Origin: RH-AL1 sp965198495
GTDB lineage: Bacteria > Pseudomonadota > Alphaproteobacteria > Rhizobiales > Beijerinckiaceae
Reading direction: 5' to 3'
Assembly (NCBI GenBank): GCA_965198495.1
Contig: CBDAPL010000001.1
Location: 248,001 to 312,000, forward strand
Length of the DNA: 64,000 bases
This document shows, piece after piece, positions 9,923-19,176 of the stretch. Every line of letters begins with the position of its first letter. Positions within the stretch are counted from its first letter, which is position 1. A program made the position numbers and the translations under genes. The notes beneath the pieces are model-generated. The model was not told the DNA's origin, did not search any database, and saw only the letters and a program-made list of their open reading frames with translations.

Positions 9923-10468
9923 ATGTTTGCACTTAGTAGGCTGACCACGGGGAGGTCCATAGACCGCTTCCGGGCATTTTATTTGGCCCTTGTTCTCTTG
10001 CAGCTCGTTACAATCGGGCTCTATGAGAATGACTGGCTACCTGGTGGTGTGGCCCTGTTGCCCGGCCTTATAACCTCGCTGGCTGGCCCGTTTTTAAGCT
10101 TCCTCATCAATCTGCATAATTTAAGGCATCGGCGGACAAGAAAAATCGATGTCACTAGCGCATTGTTAAGCTATCTTTTTACATGCATCTCTTTTGCTGT
10201 GTTGGCTCTAATCATATCTGATGCGGACACCGGTGCTTTCAATGTGGTACTCGGCACCAAGAGATCAGGTTTTGAGACGAGCCTGTATTTCAGTATAGTG
10301 ACGATCACCACGACTGGTTATGGCGACATCGCTCCGGTCTCGCACTTGGCGCGTGGGCTTGCTTGTTGGGAGATCATGACAGGTTTGCTTTATCAGATCT
10401 TCATCTTCTCGATCATTGCCTCGGCGATTGGGACTCTCTCGACGGAGAGATCGCCTCAACAGGGATGA
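9923..10468 (+). CDS. Small ion-channel (K+ channel pore) membrane protein
   Basis: A 181-residue membrane protein with hydrophobic segments at about 18-34, 43-63, 80-99 and 147-170. A pore loop just before the last segment carries the K+ selectivity filter TTTGYGDI (129-136). This is the Ion_trans_2 arrangement with two extra helices upstream. There is no RCK or cyclic-nucleotide domain after the last helix, only about 11 residues, so gating ligands are not evident. The gene stands alone, with 126 bases before it and about 345 after it. It is visibly richer in A+T than its neighbours, which suggests separate acquisition. Confidence 0.85.
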   Translation: MFALSRLTTGRSIDRFRAFYLALVLLQLVTIGLYENDWLPGGVALLPGLITSLAGPFLSFLINLHNLRHRRTRKIDVTSALLSYLFTCISFAVLALIISDADTGAFNVVLGTKRSGFETSLYFSIVTITTTGYGDIAPVSHLARGLACWEIMTGLLYQIFIFSIIASAIGTLSTERSPQQG

Positions 10469-10814
10469 GAATGTCATCCGAGTAGACACTTCTACCGATG
10501 TTGCGCCGCAGAATGCTCTTTTGTGAGTTCAGAGAACGGCTTGAGCCGTAGTCGTCGTATTGTACCGAGGCGTCGAAATAGGGACGCATTCCAAGCCGCC
10601 AAACGTGGCTGCATGGCTTCAAAGGCTTACGATCCTAATTCCGATGAAGGCTTGGCTTGCCGTTCACGGATTGTTTACTTTGGAAAGTCGGTTCCGAGCG
10701 GCTTTCCTTTCGTCTCGGGAATCAGGCCGGCGCCGTGCTGGCGTTTGTAGCTTTTGTTGCTGCGTGTTGTCCCGTTTGCGTGTCTTGTATTCAGTTCGTG
10801 CTGTTGAGTAGCCG
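10469..10814. other. Intergenic region before the efflux genes
   Basis: About 345 bases with no credible gene on either strand and a lower GC than the following operon. It presumably holds the promoter of the TolC-like gene, but I see no clear -35/-10 pair. Confidence 0.4.
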
Positions 10815-12479
10815 ATGAGCAGGCCAAATGCTAAACCGCGCTTACCTGAAGACGTCGATTGGCGATTGTCGGCTCGTGTTGGCACGCGGCGCTTGTTCGC
10901 GATCGTCTGCGGTCTCGTCCTCTGCGCTCCTGTTGGCGGCTGCGGAGGATCCGCTCTCGATCTCGCTCCGTCCGCGCCCGACGTCCCCTTCAAGCCCGAA
11001 CAGACGACCGTCGTCGAGGGCAGAAGCGAAACCACCACGCCGCCGGACAGGACGGCCTCAGGCGCTCGGGACTTTGGGCTTCCTCCGACGCCGTCACTTC
11101 CGGTCATGCGGACCGAGCCGACGACGGACCCCACTAGAGTCTACGCGCTCGCGGACCTGATCGACCTCGCCCAGACGAACAATCCGGAGACGCGCGCCGC
11201 TTGGGATCAAGCCCGCCAAGCGGCGCTGACGGTCGGCGTGGCCCGATCCCTTTATCTCCCCACGATCACGGCGACGGTCGTCGGCGGCAAGCAGTTCTCG
11301 TCGTCCTCCAACAGCATCACGACGCCGCTGACTGGCCAACCCAACCAGCACGACGTCACCGGCACAGTCTCCACCGTCGCCCTGCAATGGCTGATCTTCG
11401 ACTTCGGCGGACGCGACGCGCTCACCCGCGCGGCCAAGTTCACGACCTTGGCGAGCGACATCGCCTTCAACGGAGAGCACCAGAAGATCATCTACGACGT
11501 CAGTCGCAAGTTCTACGACTACACGTCGGCCCGCCAGACCGCCTCCATCGCGGACAAGTCGCGCGCGGAAAGCGCCGAACTCTTGAACTCGGCACGCCAG
11601 AGGTATGCGCAAGGCTTCGGCACCACGATCGAGGTCGCGCAGGCCCGTCAGCAGCTGGCGCAAGCCGACCTTGATGTCGTGAGGGCCCGCGGCAGTGAAC
11701 GCGACGGGTACCACTCCCTGATCGCCGCCGTCGGCATCACTCCGGCAACCACGCTGCGCATCGAGGACGTGTCGCATCGGGCGCTGCCACCGGCATTATC
11801 GAAGCCGGTCGAGGGCTTCATCACTGACGCGATCTCGCGGCGTCCCGACATCCAGGCGAGCTATGCCGCGGCGCAAGCGACGCGCGAGGGGATTGCGCAG
11901 GCTCGAGCGGAGTTTCTGCCCAAGGTGTTCGTGACGGCATCCGGCTCCTCCGTCAGCGGCAATCTCGGGCTGACGTCGCTACCAGACATTTCCTCACTGA
12001 CCGGCGGCAATTCGCCCTCGGGTGCGTCCGGCACAACTTTGAACCAGAGCAATGCGACATTCCTTGGCGGCGTCTCGGTTCCTCTCTTCGACGGTGGGCT
12101 GCGCGACGCACGCCTGCGGAGCGCGCAGGCGCGAACGGATCAGGCGGACGCGAGCGTCGTGCGCCTTCAACAGAATGCGGCGTCGGAAATCGTCTCGGCG
12201 GAAGACGCGCTGCGCACCAACCTTGCCTCGTTCCGTGCCGCCAGCGTCCTCGTGGACGCCGCCACGACCTCACGGGACGCCGCGTTTTCGTCCTACCGCA
12301 GCGGTCTGGGACCGATCACATCCGCCATCGAGGCGGAACGCTCGCTGCTGGGCGCTCGCTTGTCGCAGGAGCAGGCGCACGGAAGCGCCCTCATCGCCGC
12401 GGCGACGCTGGCCTTCGCCACCGGCCGCCTCTCCTCGTCCGACGTCGTCAGTCTTTCCTTGCCACACGGTCCGTTCTGA
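10815..12479 (+). CDS. mdtP: TolC-family outer-membrane efflux channel (MdtP-like)
   Basis: A 554-residue protein. The N-terminus has a basic region and a hydrophobic signal ending in Cys43 (CAPVGGC), consistent with a lipoprotein. Two outer-membrane efflux (OEP) repeats follow, recognisable by VYALADLIDLAQTNNPETRAAWDQARQA and later FITDAISRRPDIQASYAAAQ, each with long amphipathic helices that form the periplasmic tunnel. It is the exit duct of a tripartite pump. The next genes on the strand are a YtcA-like lipoprotein and a membrane-fusion protein, and an MdtO-like FUSC protein lies nearby. The set matches E. coli ytcA-mdtNOP in content, though not in order. The gene symbol is by this context. 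Confidence 0.85.
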   Translation: MSRPNAKPRLPEDVDWRLSARVGTRRLFAIVCGLVLCAPVGGCGGSALDLAPSAPDVPFKPEQTTVVEGRSETTTPPDRTASGARDFGLPPTPSLPVMRTEPTTDPTRVYALADLIDLAQTNNPETRAAWDQARQAALTVGVARSLYLPTITATVVGGKQFSSSSNSITTPLTGQPNQHDVTGTVSTVALQWLIFDFGGRDALTRAAKFTTLASDIAFNGEHQKIIYDVSRKFYDYTSARQTASIADKSRAESAELLNSARQRYAQGFGTTIEVAQARQQLAQADLDVVRARGSERDGYHSLIAAVGITPATTLRIEDVSHRALPPALSKPVEGFITDAISRRPDIQASYAAAQATREGIAQARAEFLPKVFVTASGSSVSGNLGLTSLPDISSLTGGNSPSGASGTTLNQSNATFLGGVSVPLFDGGLRDARLRSAQARTDQADASVVRLQQNAASEIVSAEDALRTNLASFRAASVLVDAATTSRDAAFSSYRSGLGPITSAIEAERSLLGARLSQEQAHGSALIAAATLAFATGRLSSSDVVSLSLPHGPF

Positions 12480-12521
12480 AGTCCTCCATTGCCGCCGCAC
12501 CGTTCCACAGCCATCGAAATC

Positions 12522-12785
12522 ATGCGTCGCACGGCGACGGGGTGCGCGCCGCTGCTCGCGGCGGCGCTCGCCGGCTGCAGTCGATCACCGTCGCAAGATA
12601 TCATGGGATCATTCTTCCCGTCCTGGCTGCTTTGTCTGCTGATCGGCGTGGTCGCAGCCGTCGTATGCCGCGTTGTCCTCGCCCGCATCGGCGTGGCCGA
12701 GCACGTGCTGGCGCCGATGCTCGCCTATCCCGCCGCTGGCTTGGCTGTGACGTTCCTCGTTTGGCTCGTCTGGTTCGGGAACTGA
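12522..12785 (+). CDS. ytcA: YtcA-family small lipoprotein
   Basis: An 87-residue protein. The chosen ATG at 12522 gives a signal peptide ending LAAALAGC, a lipobox with lipidated Cys. A SRSPSQDIMGSFFPSWLLC stretch, typical of YtcA, precedes two hydrophobic helices (about 36-54 and 62-84). An earlier TTG in frame at 12489 is possible but would push the signal inward. The stop lies one base before the start of the membrane-fusion gene. YtcA proteins are found with MdtNOP-type pumps; their biochemical role is unknown. Confidence 0.75.
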   Translation: MRRTATGCAPLLAAALAGCSRSPSQDIMGSFFPSWLLCLLIGVVAAVVCRVVLARIGVAEHVLAPMLAYPAAGLAVTFLVWLVWFGN

Positions 12786-12786
12786 C

Positions 12787-13812
12787 ATGAGGGTGATACG
12801 TGCCTCCATCGGGTGGTTGTTCACCATCTCCGCCGTATGCGCGGCTTTGGTCCTTGGCCTGATCACCTACAGACACCTTGACGGCAGGCCACGTACGGAC
12901 GACGCCTTTCTTCAGGCCGACCTGGTGCGGATGGCGCCCGACGTGAGCGGGCGGATCACCGAACTGAAGATCCGCGAAGACCAGGCCGTCCACGCCGGCG
13001 ACGTGCTGTTCGTCATCGACCAGGAGTCCTTCCGTCTGCGCGTCGACTCGGCGAGCGCGACGGTGCGGCAGCTCGAAGCGATGCTGGAGGAGACCGGACG
13101 ACAGATTGCCTCTCAGTCGTCGCGCGCCGAAGCCGCGACTCTGAGCATCCTCAGCGCGCAAGCGGCCTTGGCGCAGTCCACCGCCACACTCGCGCGAATG
13201 CAGCCGCTACTGGTGCACGGGTACGTCAGTGCGGAGCAGGTCGACCAGGCCAGAACCGCCCAGCGCTCGGCCGAGGTCACTCTGTCTCAATCGAAGCAGC
13301 AGGCTGCGGCGGCCAGGGAGAGCATCACCAGCACGCGTCCGCTAGAGGAGCAACTCGCCGGCGCGCGCGCCCAGCTCGCCATGGCGGAGCGCGACCTGAG
13401 GCTCAGCGTTGTCAGGGCACCGTGCAACGGCAGGGTCACCGGGCTCAGCATCGCGGTCGGCGAGTACGCGAGGCAGGGGAGTCCCGTCTTCACCCTGATC
13501 GACACCGACCGTTGGTACGCGGTCGGGAACTTCCGCGAAACCGATCTGCAGGGGATGGTCGATGGGCAAACCGCGAAAGTGTTCGCCCTCGCCGAGCCGA
13601 ACGTCATCATGCGAGGCACGATAATCGGCCTCGGCCGCGGTGTTCAGCCCGGCCAGGGTGGAGAGAGCAGCAGCCTGCCCGACGTGCCGCGCAGTTTGAA
13701 CTGGGTGCGGATCGCGCAGCGGTTCCCCGTGCGAGTGCTGCTCGTCGCACCGCCGGATTACCTCATGAGGGTCGGCGCCTCCGCGGTGATCGTGGTCGAG
13801 CGCGCCTCCTGA
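12787..13812 (+). CDS. mdtN: Membrane-fusion (HlyD-type) subunit of efflux pump, MdtN-like
   Basis: A 341-residue periplasmic adaptor. It has one N-terminal membrane anchor (about residues 8-28), a first lipoyl half (VRMAPDVSGRITELKIREDQAVHAGDVLFVID), a coiled-coil hairpin (about 75-190), a second lipoyl half (VVRAPCNGRVTGLSIAVGEYARQG) and a beta-barrel region. Such subunits link an inner-membrane transporter to the TolC-like duct encoded upstream. It begins one base after the YtcA-like gene, so translation is probably coupled. Its likely membrane partner, the FUSC protein, is encoded 0.7 kb away on the other strand rather than in the same operon. Confidence 0.88.
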   Translation: MRVIRASIGWLFTISAVCAALVLGLITYRHLDGRPRTDDAFLQADLVRMAPDVSGRITELKIREDQAVHAGDVLFVIDQESFRLRVDSASATVRQLEAMLEETGRQIASQSSRAEAATLSILSAQAALAQSTATLARMQPLLVHGYVSAEQVDQARTAQRSAEVTLSQSKQQAAAARESITSTRPLEEQLAGARAQLAMAERDLRLSVVRAPCNGRVTGLSIAVGEYARQGSPVFTLIDTDRWYAVGNFRETDLQGMVDGQTAKVFALAEPNVIMRGTIIGLGRGVQPGQGGESSSLPDVPRSLNWVRIAQRFPVRVLLVAPPDYLMRVGASAVIVVERAS

Positions 13813-13820
13813 TCGACGCT

Positions 13821-14372
13821 CTATTGGCCGGTCAAATTGCCTTCCACCTGGATCTCCGAGGCCGAGAGCACGAGCCACACCGATGCGCCTCGCCGGCCGA
13901 GGGAAGCCGCTGTGGGTACGACCTTGACCGTCCCAACGCATTCCCGCTGCGACGATCGCGCGGCGCGTCCGCATCGGCTTTCGACCGCGACCTGGGAGGG
14001 AGCAGGTAGGACCACCAGGGCGCTGACCTCGATCGGGTGGTCGCCGTGCGTGACGCAGGCGTACTTGTTCACGTCCTCGTAGCGACAGTGCGCCTTCCTG
14101 ATCAGCAGAGGGCGTCCGACGAGTTCGGCAGGTGGGAGGGCCATCAGGCGATCGTCGGCCACGCGGGGACGCGTTGTCGAGAGATCACCGACCACTTCCG
14201 TCGTCGACGGTATTGAGGACGGGCGCGACCCGGAGATATCCGCGCCCGCTTTGGCCGCAGCCCCTGTGCAAGCGCGCCTTGCGGTCTGATCACCGATGTC
14301 GGAGCACGCGTCGCCGTGCGCGGGCTGCGCCAAGGCGCACAGCGCAAGCAATAACAGTAAGCGTTGGGTCAT
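13821..14372 (-). CDS. Secreted hypothetical protein
   Basis: A 183-residue protein with a classical signal peptide (RLLLLLALCALAQPAHG) followed by DACSD. The mature part has several cysteines (in DACSD, RRACTG, HCRYED, YACVTHG, SRCGRAA and RECVGTV), suggesting disulfides in the periplasm. It lies on the same strand as, and just downstream of, the FUSC gene and ends 8 bases from the convergent mdtN stop. No family is recognised; position suggests a periplasmic accessory of the efflux system, but that is only context. Confidence 0.6.
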   Translation of the reverse strand: MTQRLLLLLALCALAQPAHGDACSDIGDQTARRACTGAAAKAGADISGSRPSSIPSTTEVVGDLSTTRPRVADDRLMALPPAELVGRPLLIRKAHCRYEDVNKYACVTHGDHPIEVSALVVLPAPSQVAVESRCGRAARSSQRECVGTVKVVPTAASLGRRGASVWLVLSASEIQVEGNLTGQ

Positions 14373-14471
14373 TTTACTTTCTCTCCGCAGCCGAGCCCGA
14401 CGGCATGGATCTGCAACATGGACGCCGGCCTGTCAGCGGTCTCGTGTGCGCTGACGCGGCGAGCTCGCGTG

Positions 14472-16616
14472 TCAGGCAACCGCAGCCTCGAAACGGGCCT
14501 CGCGTGCTTGGTCGCCTTCGCTTGGCCCGATGTCGCGCAGGATGGATCGCAAGTCGCCGTCGAGCACGCGATACCAGTCCTCGCGGGACCTGGGGCGCTC
14601 GGCCTCGTCGCCGGTCGCGTCCTCCCGCGCCGACGCTTCGGCACCGGACCGGAGCGGAGGTGCTGGCAAGCTGCCGGCGAGGTCGCTCGCCCCGCTGCCG
14701 GCCCGGGTCCAGGTTCCCGCACGACGGAGCCACGCGGCGAGGTCGCGGTGGTAGGCGAGCACGTCATCGCCGGCAGCCACTGGGCCTTCCTCGGGGCTCG
14801 CCCGCGGCAGGTCGCCGAGGATCACCGCGACGGGGATGACGAGCGCCTGGATGCGAAGAAGCGTCGGTTTGTCGATTGTGCGTCTCGCACCGCTTTGGTC
14901 GGCGGTGTCGGGATCAGGGTCGTCGGGCATCAGTTTGCGCGTGGCGGCGATCGCCTCGCCGAAACGTCGCTGCAGGCGCTCCGCGACGAGTGGCTTCGCC
15001 TCGACGGTCGGTAGCGCGACGAGATCCGCCAGCGCATCGAGCGCCTTCGCGAGGCTGGCGCGGATGAGGTCGCCTGTGCGCTGAGGCCAGAGATGAAGCA
15101 TGATGAAGCCCAGCACGATCTCGCCGATCAACACGCCGATGACGCGGTCTCGTGCCGACTCGAAGTGGAGCGAGGGGCCGTGACCCTGCAGGACGACCAG
15201 GGCGAAGGCGAGCCAAAGCTGCTGCGCGCCGTAGGCAAACTGCTCGCTGCCCACCAGGACCCAGGCGCAGCCGAAGGCGACGAATGCCGCGAGCAACAAC
15301 AGGTGACCGATGTCGGTCATGGCTGGAATGAGCAGGAGGATCGTCATGAACCCGAGCGCCCCGCCGATGGCCGCGCCGGTGACGCGCAAGAGCGCTTTGT
15401 GGGCCGACTGCGCCGGGTTTATCGCGATGACGAAACAGGTCACGATGCACGTCCCGATGCCGGACCACGCGGTGAGGCTCTCGAAGAGGTAGCAGGCCAT
15501 CACCGCCAACGTGACCTTGATCGCGAACTGCGGGTAGGCCTCGTTGGTGAAGGCGTCGGGATGGAAGAAGGCGGCCATCTCCTTGGAGAGCGTCGCGGCT
15601 CCCGGCTTCTCCCGCAGGCCGGCCTCTAAGCGGGCACGCAGCGGATGGAGGGCCCGCGCCATCTCCGCATTGAGCGGCGTCGCCTCTCGTATTTCGCTTG
15701 GCTCCTCGCGCTGCTCCGCGAGTTTTTCGTTCGCGCGAACCGCAGGTTCGCCATCCCTGCAAAGGGCGGCCGCATAAGCGAGGGCATCTTTCGAAGGCTC
15801 GCCGGCCGTGCGTTCGCTCGCGAGCAGGATCAGAGCAAGCCGGCTGATGATGAAGGCGAGGTCTTCGCCGGCTCGGGCGTCGTGCGTGCTCTTGCGCAGC
15901 TTCCCCGCCAGCTCGTTCTGCGCAAGGATCGGCCCGATCCCTTGTTCGGCCGCGGCCTTGATATGCTCCGCGGCGCCGGGGCGACCCTCGCAATAGTCGG
16001 CGATGAGGCCGAGCCGCCCTGCCACCAGACCGCGGAACTTCTCCGCCGGATCGGTCCCCGTCATCGCGTTCAACAGCGAAGCGGTCAGCGCGGGAACGGA
16101 GAAGGCGACGGCCAGCCAGAGAAGGTTGTGAACGAGCGCTTCTTCCGGAGGAAAGAAGGCCAGATTTGGCAGAGCTCCGCTCGTCGTATCGCTGACGGTG
16201 CCGGTCGCCAGCGATCCTTTCAGCAGGTTGTCGCCCGAAGGCAGAGCGTAGGTCACGATCAGCGTGGCAAGCAGCGCGGGCGCGCCCGCCTTCGATGCCC
16301 TGAACAGGAACATGCCGCCAAACGTGATGAGCGCCATCAGCGGGATCCGGACCGCCGGCTCACCCAGGCTCGTCATGAATGCCAATACGGCGACGAAGAT
16401 GCTGGCGCAGACGACGACAGCCAGGATCACCCCGATCGGCGCCGTCTTATCCGAGTCGCCGGCGAAGATGATGAGCGCCATGCCGGCTCCGACACCAGCG
16501 TCCGGCGCCTGGAAGGTCTCGAGGATCAGGATGACGATCAACGCCACGCATGTGACGCGCACGGCATTGCCGAGCCGGCCCGGCTTGCTACGAAGCTGCC
16601 TCTTGATCAGCGCCAT
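14472..16616 (-). CDS. mdtO: FUSC-family inner-membrane transporter, MdtO-like
   Basis: A 714-residue membrane protein using the ATG at 16616 (MALIKRQLRSKPG, immediately followed by the first membrane helix). An upstream in-frame start at 16685 is possible, but its added residues look non-coding. Two membrane blocks (about residues 20-190 and 360-510) are each followed by a soluble helical domain, the usual two-half FUSC plan. Related MdtO/AaeB proteins export aromatic acids and drugs with HlyD and TolC-like partners, which are encoded here on the opposite strand. Given the aromatic-degradation genes further right, aromatic-acid export is a reasonable guess. Confidence 0.85.
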   Translation of the reverse strand: MALIKRQLRSKPGRLGNAVRVTCVALIVILILETFQAPDAGVGAGMALIIFAGDSDKTAPIGVILAVVVCASIFVAVLAFMTSLGEPAVRIPLMALITFGGMFLFRASKAGAPALLATLIVTYALPSGDNLLKGSLATGTVSDTTSGALPNLAFFPPEEALVHNLLWLAVAFSVPALTASLLNAMTGTDPAEKFRGLVAGRLGLIADYCEGRPGAAEHIKAAAEQGIGPILAQNELAGKLRKSTHDARAGEDLAFIISRLALILLASERTAGEPSKDALAYAAALCRDGEPAVRANEKLAEQREEPSEIREATPLNAEMARALHPLRARLEAGLREKPGAATLSKEMAAFFHPDAFTNEAYPQFAIKVTLAVMACYLFESLTAWSGIGTCIVTCFVIAINPAQSAHKALLRVTGAAIGGALGFMTILLLIPAMTDIGHLLLLAAFVAFGCAWVLVGSEQFAYGAQQLWLAFALVVLQGHGPSLHFESARDRVIGVLIGEIVLGFIMLHLWPQRTGDLIRASLAKALDALADLVALPTVEAKPLVAERLQRRFGEAIAATRKLMPDDPDPDTADQSGARRTIDKPTLLRIQALVIPVAVILGDLPRASPEEGPVAAGDDVLAYHRDLAAWLRRAGTWTRAGSGASDLAGSLPAPPLRSGAEASAREDATGDEAERPRSREDWYRVLDGDLRSILRDIGPSEGDQAREARFEAAVA

Positions 16617-16903
16617 CGTCGTCGGACGATCGCCCTCATCGACGGCAGGAAACGTGTGGAGCCGGCTCCTTCGGCTCACTTCCAACGCCTTTGTGGCGAG
16701 GCGACCTTTTCCATAGAGGTTTCACCAGAGTAGTCCTCGGCACCATTAGCGTTGCAATCGAGCAAAGCATAGAGGGGTCCTTAGTCGTCCGAGCTCTCCA
16801 TTGAGAATACGGGCGGGCAATCAAGCGGCGATGCGATCGGTTTTCCTTGCGCGTTCGACAACGCTATCTTCGGCAGACACTTGCAGGGTAACAGGGACGA
16901 CTC

Positions 16904-17926
16904 ATGCCATTTGCCAAGAAGACGGTCGTCGTGGCCGGCGCCAGCGCTGGCGTCGGCCGCGCCATTGCAACCAAGTTCGGCCAAGCCGGCTGGCAGGTGG
17001 CGCTGATCGCGCGCGGCCGCGATGGGCTGGAAAGGGCCAAGGCCGAGATCGAGGCAGCCGGGGGACGCGCGCTCGCCATCCAGGCGGACGTGTCCGATGC
17101 CGATGCTCTGCTTGATGCGGCAGCGCGCGTCGAGCGCGACCTCGGGCCCATCGACGCCTGGGTCAACAATGCCATGGTGACGGTCTACGCGACCTGCACC
17201 GACGTTTCTTCGGATGAGTTCCTGCAGGTGACGCGTGTCACGTACCTCGGCCAAGTCTACGGCACCCAGGCGGCCCTGAAGCACATGCGCCCGCGCAATC
17301 GTGGCACCGTCGTGTGCATCGGCTCCGCTCTGGCTTATCGGTCGATCCCGTTCCAGGGCCCCTACTGCGCCGCGAAGGCGGCGGTCCGTGGCTTTGTCGA
17401 CGCGCTGCGCACCGAACTGATGTGGGAAGGCAGCGCCGTGCACGTCATCATGGTTCAGCTGCCGGCTGTGAACACGCCGCAGTTCGACTGGGCGCGCAAT
17501 AAGCTCGGACGCAAGCTCGCCCCGGTCCCGCCGATCTTCCAGCCGGAGACCGTCGCCGACGCGGTCTTCCGGGCCGTCCACACCAAGCCGCGCGAGTACT
17601 GGCTGGGCTTCTCGACCATGAAGGCCATCGTCGGACAGATGCTCGCTCCCGCTTTCGCCGACCGCGTCCTGGCCAACGCCGGGCTGAGCAACGAGACAGT
17701 GGATCAACCAGCCGAGCTTGGTCGTCCGGACAACCTGTTCGAGGCCGGCAAAGGCGATCCCGGCGCGCATGGCCGCTTCGACAGTCGTTCGAAGCCGCAC
17801 GCGATGCTCATCGATCCACGGTGGCTGCGCCTCGGACTCGCGGCCGCTATCGCTGGGACGGTTGCGCTCGTCACCACCGCGGCGGCTCGGCCGCGGACGG
17901 AGCGAGCCAGCCGCCTCCGGCGCTGA
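16904..17926 (+). CDS. SDR-family oxidoreductase with C-terminal membrane anchor
   Basis: A 340-residue short-chain dehydrogenase. The NAD(P) fold shows AGASAGVGRA (11-20), the NNA motif (88-90), the catalytic Ser141 and the Y154xxxK158 pair (YCAAK). After about residue 260 there is a linker and then a hydrophobic stretch (RLGLAAAIAGTVALVTTAAA) that could anchor the C-terminus in the membrane, as in the roughly 330-residue SDR subgroup. Substrate unknown. It converges on the amidohydrolase operon. Confidence 0.87.
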   Translation: MPFAKKTVVVAGASAGVGRAIATKFGQAGWQVALIARGRDGLERAKAEIEAAGGRALAIQADVSDADALLDAAARVERDLGPIDAWVNNAMVTVYATCTDVSSDEFLQVTRVTYLGQVYGTQAALKHMRPRNRGTVVCIGSALAYRSIPFQGPYCAAKAAVRGFVDALRTELMWEGSAVHVIMVQLPAVNTPQFDWARNKLGRKLAPVPPIFQPETVADAVFRAVHTKPREYWLGFSTMKAIVGQMLAPAFADRVLANAGLSNETVDQPAELGRPDNLFEAGKGDPGAHGRFDSRSKPHAMLIDPRWLRLGLAAAIAGTVALVTTAAARPRTERASRLRR

Positions 17927-18023
17927 CGGCGAAACAGTAGCTTGCCGAGCTTCTAGCCCGACTCAGGCGCGAGATTACCCCCCCGCCTTGAGCCTTTTTG
18001 TCCGCGTGGCTGGCTGTCGGCGT

Positions 18024-18971
18024 TCAGAGCTTGAGAAAGCGCTTGGCGTTTCCCGATGAGATTTTCTCGCGCACAGCGTCGGAGACCGGGGCGGCGTCGA
18101 GCCAGGCGCTGGCTTCCTTCATGTCCTCGAAGGGATGGTCGACCGAGAACATGATGGCGTCTTCGCCGAGCGCCTTGAGCGCGCAGTCGAGCGGCTCGTC
18201 CGAGAACGTCCCGGCAGTCGTGATCGCGATGTTGCGCCTGAAGATCTCGGATGGCTTGATCGCCTTGCCTTGCGTGAAGGCTTGCGCGCGCTTGTCGAGA
18301 CGCCAGAGGAGGTAGGGCAGTGTCTCGCCCATATGGCCGAGCAGCAGCCTCGCCTTTGGGAAGCGCGAGAACACCCCGCCGAAGATGATCCGCAGCGTGT
18401 GCGCCGCCGTCTCGGCGGTCCAGCTCCACGTCGCCCCGTCCAGCTCGGGGCGTCCGGCGTAGGTCACCGGCATCACGGCCGCGTCGGCGGCGTGGAGGTA
18501 GATCGGCGCGTCGAGCGCTTCGGCGCGCTCCCAGAGCGGCGCGAAACGATCACCGTCGAGGTAACGGCCGTCCGTTTGGCCGATGATGAGCGCTCCCTTC
18601 ATCCCCAGATCGCGCACCGCCCGTTCGAACTCGTCGGCACCCGCCTCCGGATCCTGGAGCGGCACCGTGGCGAAGCCGGCGAAGTAATCGGGGTGCGCCT
18701 GTACGGCCTTGGCGAGACGATCGTTCGCCTGCCGCGCGAGTTTCATCGCTGTCGCGGCGTCGAGCACGCCCTGCATCGTGCCGACGTTCGACAGCACCGC
18801 GAAGTCGATGTTGGCTTCCGCCATCACCGCGATGCGGCCCTCGCCCAGATCGCAGAGCGGACGTTTGATCTTCGCGACGATCTCCCTCGGGACGTCGGGG
18901 ATCAACGTCAGCCAGCGGTCGACGTGCGCGGGCTCGTCGATGACGAAGTGTTCTTCCAGTGCGATACGCAT
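18024..18971 (-). CDS. Amidohydrolase-2 family decarboxylase/hydrolase
   Basis: A 315-residue metal-dependent enzyme of the ACMSD/gamma-resorcylate decarboxylase group. The start at 18971 is supported by AAAGGA 8 bases upstream. The first metal motif is E6-x-H8 (ALEEHF) instead of DxH, and the others are YLHAAD, LLGHMGE and SVDHPFE, so the metal site appears complete. Members decarboxylate or hydrolyse hydroxylated aromatic or ring-opened acids. It is the last gene of a run with a DAPG hydrolase and a XapX protein, which suggests a phenolic substrate such as an acylphloroglucinol breakdown product. Exact reaction not determined. Confidence 0.85.
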   Translation of the reverse strand: MRIALEEHFVIDEPAHVDRWLTLIPDVPREIVAKIKRPLCDLGEGRIAVMAEANIDFAVLSNVGTMQGVLDAATAMKLARQANDRLAKAVQAHPDYFAGFATVPLQDPEAGADEFERAVRDLGMKGALIIGQTDGRYLDGDRFAPLWERAEALDAPIYLHAADAAVMPVTYAGRPELDGATWSWTAETAAHTLRIIFGGVFSRFPKARLLLGHMGETLPYLLWRLDKRAQAFTQGKAIKPSEIFRRNIAITTAGTFSDEPLDCALKALGEDAIMFSVDHPFEDMKEASAWLDAAPVSDAVREKISSGNAKRFLKL

Positions 18972-19012
18972 AGTCGCAGTCCTTTCTTTGTTTGGAAAGC
19001 CGGGCTTCTCCC

Positions 19013-19174
19013 TCATGCCCTCAAGGTGAGGAGCAGCGCGACGAGACGCTCGCCGGTCAGCATGCCGAGCAAACCGACCAACGCGGCGACGGGTGGGGCG
19101 GGTGACTTCACGCCGATCAGCGCGTAGGCGCCGCCGACAATGAGCCCCACTAGCAGCAACACGACACAGGTCAC
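19013..19174 (-). CDS. XapX-domain (DUF1427) small membrane protein
   Basis: A 53-residue protein starting at a GTG (19174) 2 bases after the DAPG hydrolase stop. It is nearly all hydrophobic: a first helix VVLLLVGLIVGGAYALIG, the XapX signature VKSPAPPVAALVGLLGML, then TGER and a short tail. XapX proteins are small two-helix membrane proteins of unknown role, often beside hydrolases of aromatic compounds. Spacing implies it is the middle gene of a three-gene operon. Confidence 0.75.
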   Translation of the reverse strand: MTCVVLLLVGLIVGGAYALIGVKSPAPPVAALVGLLGMLTGERLVALLLTLRA

Positions 19175-19176
19175 GG

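Noticed and set aside
17927..18023. Possible terminator between the SDR and the amidohydrolase
   Set aside because: C- and T-runs are present, but I could not find a convincing GC stem next to a T-run.
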